NCBI GenBank assembly: GCA_024372625.1
Contig: CP099605.1
Coordinates: 2,897,001-2,961,000, forward strand
DNA: 64,000 nucleotides
Direction of reading: 5' to 3'
Source: Comamonadaceae bacterium OTU4NAUVB1
Lineage (GTDB): Bacteria; Pseudomonadota; Gammaproteobacteria; Burkholderiales; Burkholderiaceae_C
This document shows positions 17,793-25,742 of the stretch, one piece after another. Within the stretch, counting starts at the first letter, position 1. Each line of letters opens with the position of its first letter. Position numbers and translations under genes: made by a program. The notes beneath the pieces were generated by a model. The model ran no database searches, had not been told where the DNA came from, and saw nothing but the letters and a program-made list of their open reading frames with translations.

Positions 17793-18467
17793 ATGGGAAC
17801 CCTCTATTTCGTGCGCCACGGACAGGCGAGCCTCGGCGCCGACGATTACGACCAGCTGAGCGACCTCGGCCGCCGGCAGGCCGAGCGGCTGGGCGCGCAC
17901 TGGCGGGCCCAGGACCTGCGCTTCGACGCCGTGATCACCGGCACCCTGCGGCGCCATGTGCAGACGTGGGAAGGGATCGCGACCGGCCTGGGATGCGCGG
18001 GTCGCGAGGCGATGCCCTGGCCGGGCCTCAACGAATACGACAGCGCGGCGGTGATCGCCACCGTGCAGGACGGGCCGCTCGCGAAGCCCGACACGCCCGA
18101 GCTGTACAAGCGACATTTCCGCCTGCTGCGCGACGGCCTGGGCCGATGGATGGAAGGGCTCGCCGCGCCGGTGGGCATGCCCAGCCACGTGGACTTCCTC
18201 GCCGGCGTGACCGGCGCGCTCGACCACGTGCGCGCGCACCACTACGGCTCACGCGTGCTGGTGGTCTCCAGCGGCGGGCCGATCGGAATGGCGGTGGCTC
18301 ACGTGCTGGGCGCGGGCGCGGCGGCGGCGATCGAGTTGAACCTGCGCATCCGCAACACCGCCGTGACCGAATTCGTCTTCACGCCGCGCCGCCACGCGCT
18401 TCTGACCTTCAACACGCTGCCGCACCTCGACGGTCCGGCCCACGCGGACTGGGTCACCTACGCCTGA
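17793..18467 (+). CDS. Histidine phosphatase family protein
   Basis: 224-residue cytoplasmic phosphatase or mutase-like protein. The phosphohistidine motif Arg8-His9-Gly10 is at the N-terminus (FVRHGQAS), and the second catalytic His region is replaced by VVSSGGPIG. Phosphoglycerate-mutase-type enzymes usually have a His there, so activity may be altered; such SGG variants are common in this subgroup. It converges with the GlsB gene, 28 bp away. The substrate is unknown. Confidence 0.85.
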   Translation: MGTLYFVRHGQASLGADDYDQLSDLGRRQAERLGAHWRAQDLRFDAVITGTLRRHVQTWEGIATGLGCAGREAMPWPGLNEYDSAAVIATVQDGPLAKPDTPELYKRHFRLLRDGLGRWMEGLAAPVGMPSHVDFLAGVTGALDHVRAHHYGSRVLVVSSGGPIGMAVAHVLGAGAAAAIELNLRIRNTAVTEFVFTPRRHALLTFNTLPHLDGPAHADWVTYA

Positions 18468-18495
18468 GCCCGCGCGGCGCGCCCGGGGCCGGACC

Positions 18496-18744
18496 TCAGC
18501 GCCGGCCCTTGACCAGGCCCCACAGCGCCAGCAGGACGATCGCGCCGACCACCGAGGCGATGAAACCGGCGCCCTGGGCCGCCGTGTACCAGCCCATCGC
18601 CTGCCCGACGTAGGTGGCGCCGACCGAGCCCAGCACGCCGATCAGCGTGGTGACGATGAAGCCGGCGGCGTCGTTGCCGGGCTTGAGGGCGCGCGCGACG
18701 AGGCCGACGATGAAGCCGATGAGGATGGTCCAGACGATGCTCAT
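18496..18744 (-). CDS. GlsB/YeaQ/YmgE-family stress-response membrane protein
   Basis: 82-residue inner-membrane protein with three hydrophobic segments (about 3-20, 28-48, 57-76) and glycine-rich GxxxG-like faces, ending in LVKGRR. The transglycosylase-associated family is induced by stationary phase and acid or membrane stress in other bacteria. It lies 60 bp downstream of the hybrid histidine kinase on the same strand, so it may be the last gene of the KaiC-kinase transcript. Confidence 0.88.
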   Translation of the reverse strand: MSIVWTILIGFIVGLVARALKPGNDAAGFIVTTLIGVLGSVGATYVGQAMGWYTAAQGAGFIASVVGAIVLLALWGLVKGRR

Positions 18745-18804
18745 GATGCGAAAGACTCCGTGGAGGATGTTGAATGGGTCGGGATCGGCGGCGGGCCGGC
18801 CGGC

Positions 18805-20487
18805 TCAGGCGGCCGCGGCCCGTTCGGGCAGGGCCTTGGCCACCGCGTTGGCCAGCGTGGCGATGTCGAAGGGTTTGACAAGGATCGACTGGGTCCCCAG
18901 CACCCGGCCGACCTGCGCCATGTCGGCATAGCCGGTCGCCAGGATCACCGGGATGTCGCCGACGAGTTCGCGCGCCTGGGCGATCACCTCCGCGCCGTTC
19001 AGCCCGGGCATGGCGTAGTCCACGACCAGCAGGTCGTGCCCGCCCGCGCTCAGGGCGCGCAGTCCGCTGGCGCCGTCGGGCGCTTCGGTGACGGTGTAGC
19101 CCAGCATCGACAGGCTCTCGACGATCACGCGCCGCACCTCGGCGTCGTCCTCGATCACCAGCACCTTGCGATGGTGGGCGTCGACGGGGCCGGGCTGCGC
19201 CCGGTCGCACGTCGCGGCGGCGTCGGCGCGCTCGCTCGAGGCCGGAAAGAGCATGTCGACGGCCGTGCCCACGCGCTCCTCGCTGCGCAGCGCGGTCATG
19301 CCGCCGGACTGGTGCGCGAAGCCGTAGACCTGGCTCAGGCCCAGCCCTGTGCCGCTGCCCACCGGCTTGGTGGTGAAGAACGGATCGAAGACCTTGTTGA
19401 GCAGGTGCGCGGCGATGCCCATGCCGGTGTCGGCCACCGACACCACGACGTGGTCGGCGACCGGTCGCGCGCCCTCCCCGGCCACCGCCCGCACCTGCGA
19501 CGACACGGTCAGCGTGCCGCCCGAGGGCATCGCGTCGCGGGCGTTGACCGCGAGGTTGAGCACCGCCATCTCCAGCTGGTTGGCGTCCAGCACGGCCCAG
19601 GCCGGCTCCTCGCACAGCCGCAGCTCGACCTGGATGGCCGGACCGACCGACACCGCGACCAGTTCGCGCATGCCCTCGAGCAGCGCGTTGACGTCGGTCA
19701 GGCGCGGCAGCAGCGACTGGTTGCGGGCGAACGAGAGCAGCTGGCCGGTGAGCTTGGCGCCGCGCCCGACCGCGCCCTTGGCGCGCGCCGCGATGCCCAG
19801 CACCTTCTCGTCGCGGGCGACGCGCGCGACGAGGTCGAGGTTCATGTTGACGACGTGCAGCAGGTTGTTGAAGTCGTGCGCGATCCCGCCGGTGAGCCGA
19901 CCGATGGCTTCCATCTTCTGGACCTGGATCAGCGCCGCCTGGGCCCGTTCGCGTTCGGCGATCTCCGCCATGAGGCGGTCGTTGGCGCCGGCGAGCTCGC
20001 GCGTGCGCGCGGCGATGCGCTCCTCGAGCTGGGCGTTGAGGCGCTCCACCTCGGCCCGCGTGTCCTCCAGCTGGTGCAGGTTGAGCCGGGTCGCGTACTG
20101 GCGCTTTCGGGCGCGCACGGCCGCATCGACGGCGCGCGCCAGCGTCTCGGTGTGCACCGGACGCTCCAGCACGAAGGCGTTGCCCAGCGTCTGCAGCAGG
20201 CGCAGCGCCTGGCGCGAGCGCGCGCCGGCCTCGCGCGAGGCCAGCACGATGAACGGGAAGTCCGACCAGCTCGGCTGCGCCATGAGCCAGGCCCGCAGCG
20301 GAGCCTCGGGCAGCTTGAGCAGCGACTCCTCGGTGACGATGGCGGCGGCGGCGCCCTGGTCGAGCTGCGCGATCAGCGCGTCGGCCGAGGCGCAGACCAC
20401 CGCCACCAGTTCGAGCCCCTGCAGCAGGCCCTGGATGACGTCCGCGTCGCGTCCGCGCGGCGCATGGATGAGAACCCGGCGTTCCAC
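18805..20487 (-). CDS. Hybrid histidine kinase with degenerate N-terminal receiver and C-terminal receiver
   Basis: 560-residue soluble sensor kinase. Residues 1-125 look like a receiver fold but lack the phospho-acceptor Asp (Thr52-Glu53 at the position) and the conserved Lys (Arg109). A coiled coil follows (about 135-190), then a HisKA domain with the phospho-accepting His204 (GGIAHDFNN), and an HATPase domain with NLAVNARDAM, DTGMGI and GTGLGL. The C-terminal receiver (about 440-560) is intact, with Asp447/448 and Asp490. It begins at GTG one base after the KaiC-like stop, so translation is coupled. No membrane segment is present; the KaiC-like ATPase is the likely partner. Confidence 0.9.
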   Translation of the reverse strand: MERRVLIHAPRGRDADVIQGLLQGLELVAVVCASADALIAQLDQGAAAAIVTEESLLKLPEAPLRAWLMAQPSWSDFPFIVLASREAGARSRQALRLLQTLGNAFVLERPVHTETLARAVDAAVRARKRQYATRLNLHQLEDTRAEVERLNAQLEERIAARTRELAGANDRLMAEIAERERAQAALIQVQKMEAIGRLTGGIAHDFNNLLHVVNMNLDLVARVARDEKVLGIAARAKGAVGRGAKLTGQLLSFARNQSLLPRLTDVNALLEGMRELVAVSVGPAIQVELRLCEEPAWAVLDANQLEMAVLNLAVNARDAMPSGGTLTVSSQVRAVAGEGARPVADHVVVSVADTGMGIAAHLLNKVFDPFFTTKPVGSGTGLGLSQVYGFAHQSGGMTALRSEERVGTAVDMLFPASSERADAAATCDRAQPGPVDAHHRKVLVIEDDAEVRRVIVESLSMLGYTVTEAPDGASGLRALSAGGHDLLVVDYAMPGLNGAEVIAQARELVGDIPVILATGYADMAQVGRVLGTQSILVKPFDIATLANAVAKALPERAAAA

Positions 20488-20488
20488 C

Positions 20489-22018
20489 TCAGGCTCCGCT
20501 GCCCGGGGGCGGCGCGTCGTCCAGCAACGCGATGCCCCCGCGATAGGACGGCACGCCGGCGATCACGCCCTCGAAGTCGGTCAGCGCCGGGCCGACCTCG
20601 ACCCCGCGCTCGCCCAGGCGGAATTCGCGGATGGTCGTCTCGTGCTTGCTCACGCGGCTCTTGACCACCGAGATCGCCTTGAGCAGCCGCCCGCGCGCCT
20701 CGAAGAAGCGGAACAGCACGATCGCGTCCGACAGGTAGCTCAGGTCGAGGTCGCTGCGGATGTCGCCGATCACGCCGTGCTGGCCCAGCACCAGGAGGGT
20801 GATCATTCCCTGCTGGTTGAGGAAGGTCAGGAGTTCGTGCATCTGCAGCAGCAGGAACTTGGCCCCGGGCATCGCCTGCAGGTAGGCGTTGAGGCTGTCG
20901 ATGACGATGATGCTGGCGCCGCGCTGCTGCACGGCGTGGCGCACCAGGTTGGAGAACTGGCCCGCCGACATCTCCGCCGGGTCGAGCGCCACGACGTCGA
21001 GCTGGCCGTTGGCGATGTAGGGTTCGAGCGCCAGACCCAGCGAGGCGCAGCGATGCAGCAGGGTGTTGAGGCCCTCGTCGAACAGGTAGTAGGAAGCCTT
21101 CTCGCCGCGCATCAGGGCGCCCATCACGGCCGACATCGCCGTGGTGGTCTTGCCCACGCCCGACGGACCCACGAAGAGCGTGTTGCTGCCGCGCGCGAGC
21201 CCGCCGCCGAACAGCGTGTCCAGCGCCGCCGTGCCGGTCGAGGCGACGGAGGAGGTGAACTCGACGCGGTGCTCGGCGGCCACCAGCCGGGGGAAGACCT
21301 GGATGCCCCCGGTGTCGAGCACCACGTCGTGCTCGCCGCCGCGATAGCGCACGCCGCGCATCTTGACGATGCGCAGGTGCCGGCGCACCGGGCCGTAGTC
21401 GTCGGTCGCCTGGTCGAGCCCCAGCACGCCGTGGGCGATGCTGTGCAGCTGCAGGTCGCCGCCCTGCGAACTCTTGTCGTCGAGCAGCAGCACCGTGCAC
21501 TCGCGCGCCGCGAAGAAATGCTTGAGCGCCAGGATCTGGCGGCGGTAGCGCAGCGGGTCCTGCGCCAGCAGGCGCATCTCCGAGAGGCTGTCGAAGACCA
21601 GCCGCGAGGGCGACAGCCGCTCGACCGCCGTCATGATGCCGCGCACCGTCTCGCCGAGCTCGACCTCGGAGGGATGGAAGATCGACTGCTCCGCCGAGGC
21701 GCTCAGGCCCTCCTCGTTCACCAGTTCGAACAGGTCGATGCCGTCCAGCGACCAGCCGTGGGAGCCGGCGACGACGCGCAGCTCGGCGGAGGTCTCCGAC
21801 AGCGTGACATAGAGGCTGCGCTCGCCGCGGGCGTCGCCCTCCAGCAGGAACTGCAGCCCCAGCGTCGTCTTGCCGGCGCCGGGGGTGCCTTCGACCAGGT
21901 AGAGATGGCCACGCGGGAAACCGCCGCCCAGAACGTTGTCGAGCCCGTCGATGCCGGTGGCGGCCCGGGGCTGGGGCGGGGACGGGGACGGGACCTTGGG
22001 AGCGGCGGGAATGTTCAT
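20489..22018 (-). CDS. KaiC-like tandem RecA-fold ATPase
   Basis: 509-residue double-domain ATPase like cyanobacterial KaiC. Walker A motifs are GTPGAGKT (44-51) and GPSGVGKT (284-291); Walker B-type Asp residues are in RLVFDSLSE and IIVIDSLNA. The region matching the KaiC autophosphorylation loop reads LSYLSDAIVL, so the Ser (Ser427) is kept and the adjacent Thr is Tyr428. The C-terminal RAINVFK-like helix is present as KAISVVKSR. No kaiA or kaiB was seen. The ATG at 22018 places the first domain about 20 residues in, as usual. It is followed directly by the hybrid kinase gene, indicating a KaiC-kinase signalling pair rather than a full clock. Confidence 0.9.
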   Translation of the reverse strand: MNIPAAPKVPSPSPPQPRAATGIDGLDNVLGGGFPRGHLYLVEGTPGAGKTTLGLQFLLEGDARGERSLYVTLSETSAELRVVAGSHGWSLDGIDLFELVNEEGLSASAEQSIFHPSEVELGETVRGIMTAVERLSPSRLVFDSLSEMRLLAQDPLRYRRQILALKHFFAARECTVLLLDDKSSQGGDLQLHSIAHGVLGLDQATDDYGPVRRHLRIVKMRGVRYRGGEHDVVLDTGGIQVFPRLVAAEHRVEFTSSVASTGTAALDTLFGGGLARGSNTLFVGPSGVGKTTTAMSAVMGALMRGEKASYYLFDEGLNTLLHRCASLGLALEPYIANGQLDVVALDPAEMSAGQFSNLVRHAVQQRGASIIVIDSLNAYLQAMPGAKFLLLQMHELLTFLNQQGMITLLVLGQHGVIGDIRSDLDLSYLSDAIVLFRFFEARGRLLKAISVVKSRVSKHETTIREFRLGERGVEVGPALTDFEGVIAGVPSYRGGIALLDDAPPPGSGA

Positions 22019-22099
22019 CGGGGCGGACACTTTCGAGGAGCGGGGCGACCAGACACGCTCCCATGAAGGTCCATTCTGCCGACGCGCCCGGCAATCGGC

Positions 22100-22130
22100 T
22101 GTCCTGCCGATTCCTACATACGGCAGGACA
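22100..22130. promoter_or_regulatory. Perfect inverted repeat between KaiC-like and YbhB genes
   Basis: TGTCCTGCCG (22100-22109) and CGGCAGGACA (22121-22130) are exact inverted copies around an 11-bp AT-richer spacer. Half-site centres are 21 bp apart, two helical turns, as expected for a dimeric regulator. The repeat lies 21 bp before the YbhB ATG and 82 bp before the KaiC-like ATG, within a divergent promoter region. Confidence 0.6.
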
Positions 22131-22151
22131 AAGGCGCGATATACCTCGCAA

Positions 22152-22781
22152 ATGCTCGAAAAATTGCCTGATGTCATCGGTCACGCGCTGCACAACGTGC
22201 GCGCCGGCCTCGATGCGATCGTCTTCAACACCCTGGGCCTGCGCCAGGGGATGGCCTCCATCGCCGTCACCAGCCTGGCCTTCGCGGACCACGCGCCGCT
22301 GCCGGCGCGCTACACCGCCGACGGCGCGGGCGTCTCGCCGCCGCTGCAGTGGAGCGGCCTGCCGGTGGGCACGGTGTCGGTGATCCTGCTGGTCGAGGAC
22401 GCCGATTCGCCGACGCCCAGTCCCCTGGTGCACGCGATCGTGGTGGGACTGCCGGCGACCGACGGCGCGGTCGCCGAGGGCGCCATGCCCAGCCCCGATC
22501 GCGAGGAGACCGAACTGCGCGTCGGCCGCAATTCCTACCTCCAGGCCGGCTGGCTGCCGCCCGACCCGCCGCCGGGCCATGGCGTGCACCGCTACGCTTT
22601 CCAGGTCTACGCGCTCGACGTCGCGCCGCCGTTCTCCGACACGCCCGGGCGCGACGAGGTGGTCGAGGCGCTCCAGGCCCACACCATCGCCAGCGGCCTC
22701 CTGATCGGCACCTGCGAACGCCCGGACGGCTCGATCCGGATCGGCGACGAGGCACCGGCCGGACCGCTCGCCGCCGCCTGA
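22152..22781 (+). CDS. YbhB/YbcL-family Raf-kinase-inhibitor-like protein
   Basis: 209-residue protein of the PEBP family. Typical elements are SPPLQWSGLP, VEDADSPTPSPLVHAIV (the DPD-like anion site) and the HGVHRYAFQVYAL block. A 33-residue N-terminal extension without a signal peptide precedes the domain. The molecular role of bacterial PEBPs is unclear; they bind anionic ligands. The ATG at 22152 is the first after the inverted repeat. It diverges from the KaiC/kinase pair and may share its control. Confidence 0.85.
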   Translation: MLEKLPDVIGHALHNVRAGLDAIVFNTLGLRQGMASIAVTSLAFADHAPLPARYTADGAGVSPPLQWSGLPVGTVSVILLVEDADSPTPSPLVHAIVVGLPATDGAVAEGAMPSPDREETELRVGRNSYLQAGWLPPDPPPGHGVHRYAFQVYALDVAPPFSDTPGRDEVVEALQAHTIASGLLIGTCERPDGSIRIGDEAPAGPLAAA

Positions 22782-22809
22782 GCGGCAGCCGCCGCCGGGC
22801 GTCGCCGGT

Positions 22810-23664
22810 CTAGGTGGCCCTGGCCGGGCCGGCCACGGCGGGCGTGCCGATCATGTCCAGCGGCAGCCGGGACACCTCGGCCAGCAGCAGCGCCAGTTGC
22901 GTCGCCGCCGCGTCCACGACCGCGCGGCCCAGGCCCGCGTCGGCGGCCGCCGCGTTGCCGGCGGCGCCGGCGGCGTTGTAGTCCTCCATCGCCCAGCCGA
23001 GCTTGGCGCTGCGCCCGTCGCCCAGCAGCGGATGGCGCGGCGCCCGGTCGCGCGAGGCCGAACCGAAGTCGCGCGCCGCCGCCATGTCGACCAGGCCTGG
23101 TTCGAGCGCCAGCATCATGGACGTCTCGATCTGGCCCGCGTGCACGCCGAAGCGGTGCTCGTCGGTGCTGAACGCGGCGCCCGCCGCGCCCAGCGGCAGG
23201 TTGAACCAGCTCACGCCATAGACGACGAGCCCGTGCGCGACCCGCAGCTCGCGCGCCACGATGTCCATCGCCCCGACATGGCCGCCGTGCGCGTTGAACA
23301 GCACCAGCTTGCGCACGCCGGCGCGCGCCACGCCCGCGCCGATGTCCTTCCACAGCCGGATCAGCGTCTCCGACGACAGGGTGAGCGTGCCGGGGAAGTT
23401 CGCGTGCTCGGGGCTCAGGCCGATCGCCTGCGTGGGCAGGAACAGCACCGGCAGGTCCGCCGGCAGCCGCGGCAGCGCGGCGGCGACGATGCCCTCGACG
23501 AGCATCGAATCCACGCCCAGCGGCAGGTGCGGCCCGTGCTGTTCGGTGGCGCCCAGGGGGAGCACGGCGACGGTGGCCGCCGGGTCGAGCGTGGCGAAGT
23601 CGGGGCTGGCGAGTTGCGACCAGAAACGGCGCGGCGCGGGGGACGGAGCGGAAGCGGCGGTCAT
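22810..23664 (-). CDS. Creatininase-family amidohydrolase
   Basis: 284-residue metal-dependent amidase-like protein. Metal ligands are visible in ATEQHGPHLPLGVD (Glu, His, Asp), NAHGGHVGAMD and the later DEHRFGVHAGQIETS (Glu/His). The family cleaves C-N bonds in creatinine, N-formyl or cyclic amide compounds, and MftE-type peptidases belong to it; the substrate here is unknown. It begins 10 bp after the LysR stop on the same strand, so both are probably co-transcribed. Confidence 0.88.
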   Translation of the reverse strand: MTAASAPSPAPRRFWSQLASPDFATLDPAATVAVLPLGATEQHGPHLPLGVDSMLVEGIVAAALPRLPADLPVLFLPTQAIGLSPEHANFPGTLTLSSETLIRLWKDIGAGVARAGVRKLVLFNAHGGHVGAMDIVARELRVAHGLVVYGVSWFNLPLGAAGAAFSTDEHRFGVHAGQIETSMMLALEPGLVDMAAARDFGSASRDRAPRHPLLGDGRSAKLGWAMEDYNAAGAAGNAAAADAGLGRAVVDAAATQLALLLAEVSRLPLDMIGTPAVAGPARAT

Positions 23665-23674
23665 GCGCAGGATG

Positions 23675-24592
23675 TTAGGGCCGCGCCGCGCCTGGGTCGG
23701 ACGGCGCGAACCGCGCCGCCAGGAAATCCACCAGCGAGCGCACGCGCGCCGGCACGAAGCGCCCGCTGGGCAGCAGCGCGTGCAGCGGATAGGGCTCCGT
23801 GTCCCAGTCGTCGAGCAGGCGCACCAGCGTGCCGGCCGCTTCGTCCTGGCGCACGTCGAGCTCGGACTTGAAGGTGATGCCGCGCCCGGCCAGCGCCCAC
23901 TGGCGCGCGAGCGACGCGTCGTCGGCGACGCGGTCGCCGTCGACCCGCACCTCCGTCCACTGGCCCTGCTTCAGGAAGCGCCAGGTGCGCTGGTGCCGGC
24001 CGCTGCGGTGGAACGTGAGGCAGTTGTGCTGCTGCAGGTCCTGCGGCGTGTCCGGCGCACCCCGCCGCGCCAGGTAGGCGGGCGAGGCCCACAGGCGCGG
24101 CCGGCTCATCGCCAGCGGTCGCGCCACCAGCCGCGAATCGGCCAGCGGGCCGTAGCGCAGGGCGACGTCGACCTCGTCGCGCAGCACGTCGAGCGGCCGG
24201 TCGCCCACCGACAGCGCGAGCTGCACGCCGGGGTGGAGGTCGAGGAAGTCGTCGAACCACGCCAGCAGCGTGCCGCGCGTGAGGTCCGAGGGCGACGCCA
24301 CGCGCACCGTGCCGACCAGCGTCCCGCCCTCGGCCGCGACCTGCGATTCGCCCTCGGCCAGCAGGTCGAGCGCGCGGATCGCGTAGCCCAGCAGGGTCTG
24401 TCCCTGCGGCGTCAGCCGCATGGCGCGCGTGGAGCGCTCGAACAGCCGGGCCCCGAGCCGGGCCTCGAGCCGCTTGAGCGCCGCGCTCGCGGCGGCGGGC
24501 GTCAGGCCGAGCGCGCGGCCGGCGGCGCTCAGGGTGCCCCCGCGCGCGGTGAGCACCAGGACGCGCAGGTCGGCGAGATTGTCAATCCTCAT
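23675..24592 (-). CDS. LysR-family transcriptional regulator
   Basis: 305 residues. The N-terminal winged helix (about 3-62) has RVLVLTARGGTLSAAGRALGLTPAAASAALKRLEARLGARLFERS; shown here only as a landmark is the AALKRLEARLG helix. A periplasmic-binding-like effector domain follows (about 90-295). The ATG at 24592 gives the standard MRIDNLADLRVLV start. It diverges from the quinone oxidoreductase gene with a GCTTATCAAGC dyad between them, the usual LysR arrangement. The creatininase gene downstream may also be a target. Confidence 0.9.
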   Translation of the reverse strand: MRIDNLADLRVLVLTARGGTLSAAGRALGLTPAAASAALKRLEARLGARLFERSTRAMRLTPQGQTLLGYAIRALDLLAEGESQVAAEGGTLVGTVRVASPSDLTRGTLLAWFDDFLDLHPGVQLALSVGDRPLDVLRDEVDVALRYGPLADSRLVARPLAMSRPRLWASPAYLARRGAPDTPQDLQQHNCLTFHRSGRHQRTWRFLKQGQWTEVRVDGDRVADDASLARQWALAGRGITFKSELDVRQDEAAGTLVRLLDDWDTEPYPLHALLPSGRFVPARVRSLVDFLAARFAPSDPGAARP

Positions 24593-24617
24593 TTGAAACT
24601 GATGCCTTTCCGGGCCA

Positions 24618-24628
24618 GCTTATCAAGC
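24618..24628. promoter_or_regulatory. Putative LysR operator dyad
   Basis: GCTTATCAAGC is an 11-bp interrupted dyad (GCTT/AAGC) in the 105-bp divergent gap, 26 bp upstream of the LysR start and 70 bp upstream of the oxidoreductase ATG. A TAGAGT box at about 24652 could be the -10 of the oxidoreductase promoter. LysR regulators bind T-N11-A dyads in such positions. Confidence 0.4.
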
Positions 24629-24697
24629 CGCGCGATGGGGCCTAGAGTGGCGGCATCCTCTTCCCTCCTCCCGCCACGCACGCTCAAGGAACGCGCC

Positions 24698-25708
24698 ATG
24701 AAAGCCATCGGTTACCACCAGTCCCTCCCCATCGACGACCCGGCCTCGCTGCGGGACCTCACCCTGCCCGATCCGGTCGCCGGACCGCGCGACCTGCTCG
24801 TGCGGGTCGCCGCCGTGTCGGTCAACCCGGTCGACACCAAGGTGCGGCGCAATGCCGCGCCCGAGGCCGGCCAGGCCAGGGTGCTGGGCTGGGACGCGGT
24901 GGGCATCGTCGAGGCCGTCGGCGACCGGGTGACCGGCTTCCGGGTCGGCGACCGCGTCTACTACGCCGGCTCGATCGTGCGCCCCGGCGCGAACTCGGAA
25001 CTGCACGCGGTGGACGAACGCATCGCCGCGCGCGCGCCCGCGAGCCTGGACGACGCGCAGGCCGCCGCCCTGCCGCTGACCAGCATCACCGCCTGGGAGC
25101 TGCTGTTCGACCGCCTGGGCGTGGCGCGCGATGGCGGCGCCGGCCAGACGCTGCTGGTGGTCGGCGGCGCGGGCGGCGTGGGCTCGATCCTGATCCAGCT
25201 CGCGCGCGAGCTCACGCAACTGCGCGTGGTCGCCACCGCGTCCCGGCCCGAGACGCGCCAGTGGTGCCTGGACCTGGGCGCGCACGCCGTCATCGACCAT
25301 TCGAAGCCGCTGGCGGGCGAACTGAAGGCGGCGGGCCTCGGCGAGGTGGACCTGGTCGCGAGCCTCACGCAGACGCAGCAGCACTACGCCCAGATCATCG
25401 AGAGCCTGAAGCCGCAGGGCCGCATCGGCGTGATCGACGACATGCCGGTGCTCGACGTCATGCCGCTCAAGACGAAGTGCCTGTCGCTGCACTGGGAACT
25501 GATGTTCACGCGCTCGCGCTTCGAGACGCCCGACATGGCCGAGCAAGGCCGGCTGCTGGCCGAGGTCGCCGCGCTGGTCGACGCCGGCCGCGTCCGCACC
25601 ACCGTCGGGGAGCACTTCGGCACCATCGACGCGGCCAACCTGCGGCGCGCCCACGCCTTCATCGAGAGCGGCAAGGCGCGCGGCAAGGTGGTGCTGGCGG
25701 GGTTCTGA
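24698..25708 (+). CDS. MDR-family quinone oxidoreductase (zinc-type alcohol dehydrogenase-like)
   Basis: 336-residue NADPH-dependent oxidoreductase. The GroES-like N-terminal half has VAAVSVNPVDTKVR and GWDAVGIVEAVG; the Rossmann half has LLVVGGAGGVGSILIQLA. The zinc ligands of true alcohol dehydrogenases are absent, so it is a quinone/enone reductase of the QOR/YhdH kind. CAAGGA precedes the ATG. It diverges from the LysR gene, which probably controls it. Confidence 0.88.
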   Translation: MKAIGYHQSLPIDDPASLRDLTLPDPVAGPRDLLVRVAAVSVNPVDTKVRRNAAPEAGQARVLGWDAVGIVEAVGDRVTGFRVGDRVYYAGSIVRPGANSELHAVDERIAARAPASLDDAQAAALPLTSITAWELLFDRLGVARDGGAGQTLLVVGGAGGVGSILIQLARELTQLRVVATASRPETRQWCLDLGAHAVIDHSKPLAGELKAAGLGEVDLVASLTQTQQHYAQIIESLKPQGRIGVIDDMPVLDVMPLKTKCLSLHWELMFTRSRFETPDMAEQGRLLAEVAALVDAGRVRTTVGEHFGTIDAANLRRAHAFIESGKARGKVVLAGF

Positions 25709-25742
25709 CGACCGGGCCCGCCCGGGCGCCCGCTCTGTCGGT

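Noticed and set aside
24698..25708. A zinc alcohol dehydrogenase
   Set aside because: The Cys/His zinc ligands are missing; it belongs with quinone/enone reductases.
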